The notes below the pieces were generated by a model. That model ran no database searches. It saw nothing but the letters and a program-made list of their open reading frames with translations, and had not been told where the DNA came from. Positions 60,741 through 64,000 of a stretch of 64,000 nt of DNA are shown here, in pieces. Each line of letters begins with the position of its first letter. Positions within the stretch are counted from its first letter, which is position 1. The stretch is from positions 75,725,537-75,789,536 of the forward strand of contig JAOWCC010001589.1 of the NCBI GenBank assembly GCA_030867875.1. Direction: 5' to 3'. A program made the translations under genes and the position numbers. This DNA comes from Actinernus sp. WN-2022 (taxonomy: Eukaryota > Cnidaria > Anthozoa > Actiniaria > Actinernidae).

Positions 60741-61345
60741 AAGCAAATTACGATAGAACAACGAAGGAACCAAACTTTTCATTAGGACAAAGGGTTTGGG
60801 TCTACACCCCAAAAACAAAGAAAGGCTCATCAAAGGAACTGCTTCACAATTGGCACGGCCCGTACAGAATAACGAAATGCCTGGGTACAGTCAATTTTCG
60901 GCTTAGAACTTGCGATAACAAGCAGGTTAGCACCGTAGTTCACGCGAATAGAATGAAACCTTTTTACGATCCCGATGACAGACCTCTTGACCCGCCAGAG
61001 CAACAAGAGTTGTTAACTCCAGATATCGATATTACTGAGTTGCCTAGCGACAGTCTTAGTGAAAACGCGGAAATTACGGTATCAGCGCAACAAGTAGATC
61101 AAAATAATGTACTAACACCGCAGGCCGATAAGCAAATAATTGTCACATCGACTCCTAAGCCACAACAGGTCGATAATCAGACGATCTTTAATGCAGAGGA
61201 AATCATTAGGAAAAGGAAAACAGGCGGAAAACCGCAGTACTTAGTAAAGTGGGTCGGTTACTCAATCTCAGAATGCACTTGGGAGCCACGAGAAAACATT
61301 CTCGATCAGAGACTCATAGATAATGTTCACAACAAAGCCACGTAA
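60737..61345 (+). CDS. Integrase C-terminal domain with GPY motif and chromodomain
   Basis: 202 codons, intact. [12 protein letters not shown] and [16 protein letters not shown] form the GPY/F module of Gypsy integrases. A glutamine- and aspartate-rich linker follows. The last ~50 residues are a chromodomain: [32 protein letters not shown]. The cage positions F, W and W are kept. In chromoviruses such domains bind methylated histone H3 and steer integration to heterochromatin (established for the group; inferred here). The chromodomain is fused in frame to the integrase tail. Confidence 0.92.
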   Translation: MKANYDRTTKEPNFSLGQRVWVYTPKTKKGSSKELLHNWHGPYRITKCLGTVNFRLRTCDNKQVSTVVHANRMKPFYDPDDRPLDPPEQQELLTPDIDITELPSDSLSENAEITVSAQQVDQNNVLTPQADKQIIVTSTPKPQQVDNQTIFNAEEIIRKRKTGGKPQYLVKWVGYSISECTWEPRENILDQRLIDNVHNKAT

Positions 61346-61418
61346 CTGAGTTAAACGCTATTAACACATAGGGGCTAATACGCGTTTATCTGTCATTAGG
61401 TCACCTATTGCTGAAACC

Positions 61419-62151
61419 ATGTGCTCCGAGTCCAGACCACGCATTTTGATTCTAGGACATTCATTTGTTTGGCGCCTCGAACGTTTCCAGGCACATCCAT
61501 TGCAACAGATTTTCATTTTTCCAATAAGGCTCAAGTGTCCTGGTACGGAATTGGTGGGCGAACAGTTGACAAATTGTGGCGCTATGATCTTCCAGTCGTA
61601 GCATCGCACCATTCGGATATCATTTTATTAGAAATTGGCTCTAACGACCTATGTAATCTGGCTATTCAGCCCGATTGGTTAGCTAATGAAATAGGTCACC
61701 TGGCGAGTAATTTACATAGCAACTTTAAAGTAAAACTGATCATACTAAGTCAAGCACTTCCGCGAAACATTGTTCCTACTCGTGTTCCGAATTATAATAC
61801 CCGAATAAACATTTTAATAGGGTCTTGAGAAACATAGAGCGCTCTATGCCTTTCGTAAGGTTCCAAGAGCACGCTCAACTTAACTTCAGCCGTGAACCAA
61901 TTTTTCTAGCGGATGGCGTGCATCTTAACAGAAAAGGAAATTCATACCTGTATCACAGTTACAGGAAGGCACTAATCCGCGGCTTATCTCGGCTACGCGA
62001 CCTATTAAATGCCACGCCGCAAGTATCACAGACGACGCCAACTCTTGTCAAATACTCAGAATCGCAAGATGATTACTCACGAAACCATTCAGATTGCACA
62101 TTGTCGCTGACAAATTGGATTGTCATGGCTTATGGAAGCGAGTTCAGCTAA
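61419..62151 (+). pseudogene. SGNH/GDSL hydrolase-like third ORF, frameshifted
   Basis: Three consecutive frames carry the four SGNH blocks in order: RILILGHSFVWRLERF (nucleophile Ser in GHS), WYGIGGRTVDKLW (Gly), ILLEIGSNDLCNL (Asn in GSND) and FLADGVHLNRKGN (Asp and His in DGVH). Frame changes lie near 61487 and 61815. The ORF starts about 75 bases after the chromodomain stop and ends about 1.2 kb before the 3' LTR, so it belongs to the element. The SGNH family hydrolyses esters of lipids or sugars; the substrate here is unknown. Length (~240 residues) fits a single domain. Confidence 0.85.
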
Positions 62152-63356
62152 GTAGATTCCAGGATTACTAGTTAATAGGATTTTCCATAATTAAATACCG
62201 ATAATCGTCTTCACACTGATGATAGTAACCATAGTTATCACAAATCGCAAGTTTTACTTTATAGGACATTTAGACCAGCTATAAGCAGTATTATATTTGT
62301 AGGGTTTGCACATGTATGTATATCTAAGAGCATTTCGATCACGGAAAATGTACAACATGATTATCAGTCCTTAATTTAAAGTTAGAAGTTCCCTATAAGC
62401 AATGTGTTACCAATTAGAATCACCCCAAACCTTTACTTTAGTATTTGCAACTTAATAAATGGCTGGGTTTATCTCTATTTTGTCCCCGAACTCCCAATTT
62501 CAAACTAACCTACTGTGCCTAAGATGATCACTGACTGAAAACGACTTTGACTCAACTGAAGGCCGCTATAACAAGAAAGCCCCCAAGTCTTTCAGGCCGT
62601 TGCGGTACGATATCACCCACGAAAACAAGCTTCTACAGCAAGTTACACAGAATAATACAACATCCCACAGTATAGCTATCAAGAAACAATTAGATAACTA
62701 CATAGCAAAGCAGACATCCAAAAACACAACAAGTTGGAAACCCAGCGAATCAACAAATCTTGGATACTGGAATTAGTATCCACTTATCTGCATCCGGTGA
62801 TTAAACCAACGACCAGCATGAACTAGGATTATGATGACTATGATTACCTTACAAGACCAAGACAGCCAGGATACAACTCACAAGCACAAAAACAAGACTC
62901 AAAGAAAAGAACCTTACTAGTTAGTTATTAGTTGACCATTGGACTGAGATATTAAGTCAACTTGACATTTTTTAACACCAAATATTGCTTCTTAGAACTG
63001 ATTGAACATTGATCTACGGAAATCTCTAGTATAGTACCACCACGAACTGCGTGATAGACAAAAAAAAGGAACAAATTCCACACAAAAATCAAACAAAAAT
63101 ATAATGGCCATATCATGTACGGCAGGTGCCAGGTTTTGGTCATCTTTGAATTTTACGATATTTTCACATTTTATATACTCAATTTGAATGTAACCATTTA
63201 TATCTCGCTTCGCATGTTATTAGAGCCAGTGAAGATTGACATGTCCCTTACAAGCCACGTCAGTGCTCGCTTGTTTTGTCATTAGGACACTAACTTTTGG
63301 TCGTTCTCCGTGCTTTGCTCGATCTTACGACTCAGTCGACGGGAGTCTACTCTTTT
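62152..63356 (+). other. 3' non-coding part of the LTR element
   Basis: Mostly AT-rich without domains. One frame without ATG is open from 62528 to 62776 (82 codons, including RYNKKAPKSFRPLRYDITHE); it may be remnant coding sequence or chance. Confidence 0.6.
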
Positions 63357-63368
63357 CAAAGGGGGGAG
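63355..63368 (+). other. Polypurine tract
   Basis: AAAGGGGGGAG lies 5 bases upstream of the 3' LTR, the expected place for the plus-strand primer. Confidence 0.8.
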
Positions 63369-63372
63369 TATA

Positions 63373-63855
63373 TGTAAGGGCGCGATTTAGCGACCCGTCA
63401 GGAACACACCCACAACTAGGAACGTGAATAACAAAATACCATAACGTATGTTTTAGCGCGTAAAAGAGGAAACTGCCACCCCACAAATTATCTCGAACGT
63501 GCTCGCACAAGTTAAACATAAAACTTGCTACAACACATGTTTCAAACATCCGGTCTAACACCCTTTGGTTTGTAGATTACTGACCACATTGATTTAGTGG
63601 TATACTCATCAGTTGTTTGGTATTTCTACGATTATCGTCCGGTCGCGAACAGCACGTAGCAATGACCATAAATATAGCACATCTTCTAACAGAAAGACAC
63701 AGAGAGTGACAACTTGTAACAGAGAGGGACAACTGGTAACAGAAAGTAGTGAGTGAAGTTGTAACAGTCTAAACCGGTACCTCCCCGCAGACAGATGGAT
63801 TAAAGATAACACTTCGTTACCGAGTCTACGTCTAGTTCGTACAGACTCCGTAACA
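63373..63855 (+). repeat. 3' LTR
   Basis: 483 bp, collinear with the 5' LTR apart from about 13 substitutions and the missing 20-bp unit. It starts TGTAAGG and ends GTAACA, and is followed by ATAT. Confidence 0.95.
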
Positions 63856-63911
63856 ATATGGCCTAATTAATATTTATGTGTTTAAATTAGTCATTCGCGA
63901 AATCAGTTGTT

Positions 63912-64000
63912 ATGGCTGCGGTCACAAAGAGGCGAAGACCCAATTTTACCAAACAAGAAATAGCGGTTTTGGTAGAAGCCGTTTAAAGTAGGAACGAAAT
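63912..64000 (+). pseudogene. Start of a Myb/SANT-type (Harbinger/NAIF1-like) ORF, cut by the window
   Basis: From ATG at 63912 the frame reads MAAVTKRRRPNFTKQEIAVL then VEAV, a stop (TAA at 63984-63986), and SRNE. RRPNFTKQEIAVLVEAV resembles the start of the Myb/SANT-like domain of Harbinger second ORFs and NAIF1-type proteins. The stop falls where the family usually has a charged residue, so this copy is probably dead. Only 89 bases are visible. Confidence 0.55.

Larger units (their letters stand above)
54725..63855 (+). mobile_element. Ty3/Gypsy chromovirus-type LTR retrotransposon with SGNH-hydrolase ORF
   Basis: Bounded by LTRs 54725-55227 and 63373-63855, both TGTAAGG...GTAACA, with ATAT duplicated on each side (54721-54724, 63856-63859). 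Order: leader with primer-binding site, gag with zinc knuckle, aspartic protease, reverse transcriptase, RNase H, integrase with GPY motif, chromodomain, then an extra SGNH esterase ORF and a purine tract. The protease-RT-RH-IN order places it in Ty3/Gypsy. Frames are broken at about 55720, 55900, 57750 (TAA), 58245, 58495, 59895, 60030, 61487 and 61815, so this copy is unlikely to be autonomous. Confidence 0.95.

Noticed and set aside
62152..63370. Possible envelope gene downstream of pol
   Set aside because: No signal peptide, membrane segment or long frame; the preceding ORF is an SGNH hydrolase, not an envelope.

Overview
The window is eukaryotic nuclear DNA, AT-rich, intron-rich and packed with transposable elements. 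Two host genes are visible, each split into short exons with GT-AG borders. They are a cathepsin B-like protease on the + strand and a UBR7-type E3 ubiquitin ligase on the - strand. Gene content, roughly 1-2 kb introns, tRNA-derived SINEs, many short inverted-repeat DNA transposons and a chromodomain Ty3/Gypsy element suggest an early-branching animal. A cnidarian such as a stony coral or anemone is my best guess; this is inference, not proof. No bacterial operons, CRISPR arrays or rRNA genes are present.

Layout. 1-9390: the last nine exons of a cathepsin B-like gene, whose 5' end lies left of the window; its introns carry at least six small inverted-repeat elements. 9391-16230: no intact gene, only short inverted-repeat elements (one apparently nested) and a decayed recombinase-like ORF. 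16231-31523: UBR7 on the - strand, nine coding exons covering the UBR box, PHD finger and conserved C-terminal part. The terminal exon was not found, and the introns hold a THAP-domain fragment, two SINEs and several MITEs. 31524-54724: gene-free repeat territory. It contains a LINE reverse transcriptase remnant, a ~66-bp satellite, a 22-bp minisatellite, SINEs, a TTAA-flanked piggyBac-like element, an unclassified family with hairpin termini, a SINE cluster with two DNA elements inserted in it, a LINE tail and a ~770-bp near-palindrome. 54725-63855: a complete LTR retrotransposon framed by 503/483-bp LTRs and an ATAT target duplication. 63856-64000: the start of a Myb/SANT-type transposon ORF cut by the window edge.

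The LTR element is the most interesting object. It carries gag with a zinc knuckle, aspartic protease, reverse transcriptase, RNase H, DD35E integrase with GPY motif and a C-terminal chromodomain. After these comes a third ORF with all four signature blocks of an SGNH/GDSL esterase. Reading frames are broken in several places, so this copy is probably dead, but its LTRs differ at only about 13 positions plus one 20-bp tandem unit. It appears to have landed inside an older Harbinger-like element.

The two host genes are not functionally linked: one is a lysosomal or secreted protease, the other a nuclear ubiquitin ligase. The rest of the window records repeated rounds of transposition.
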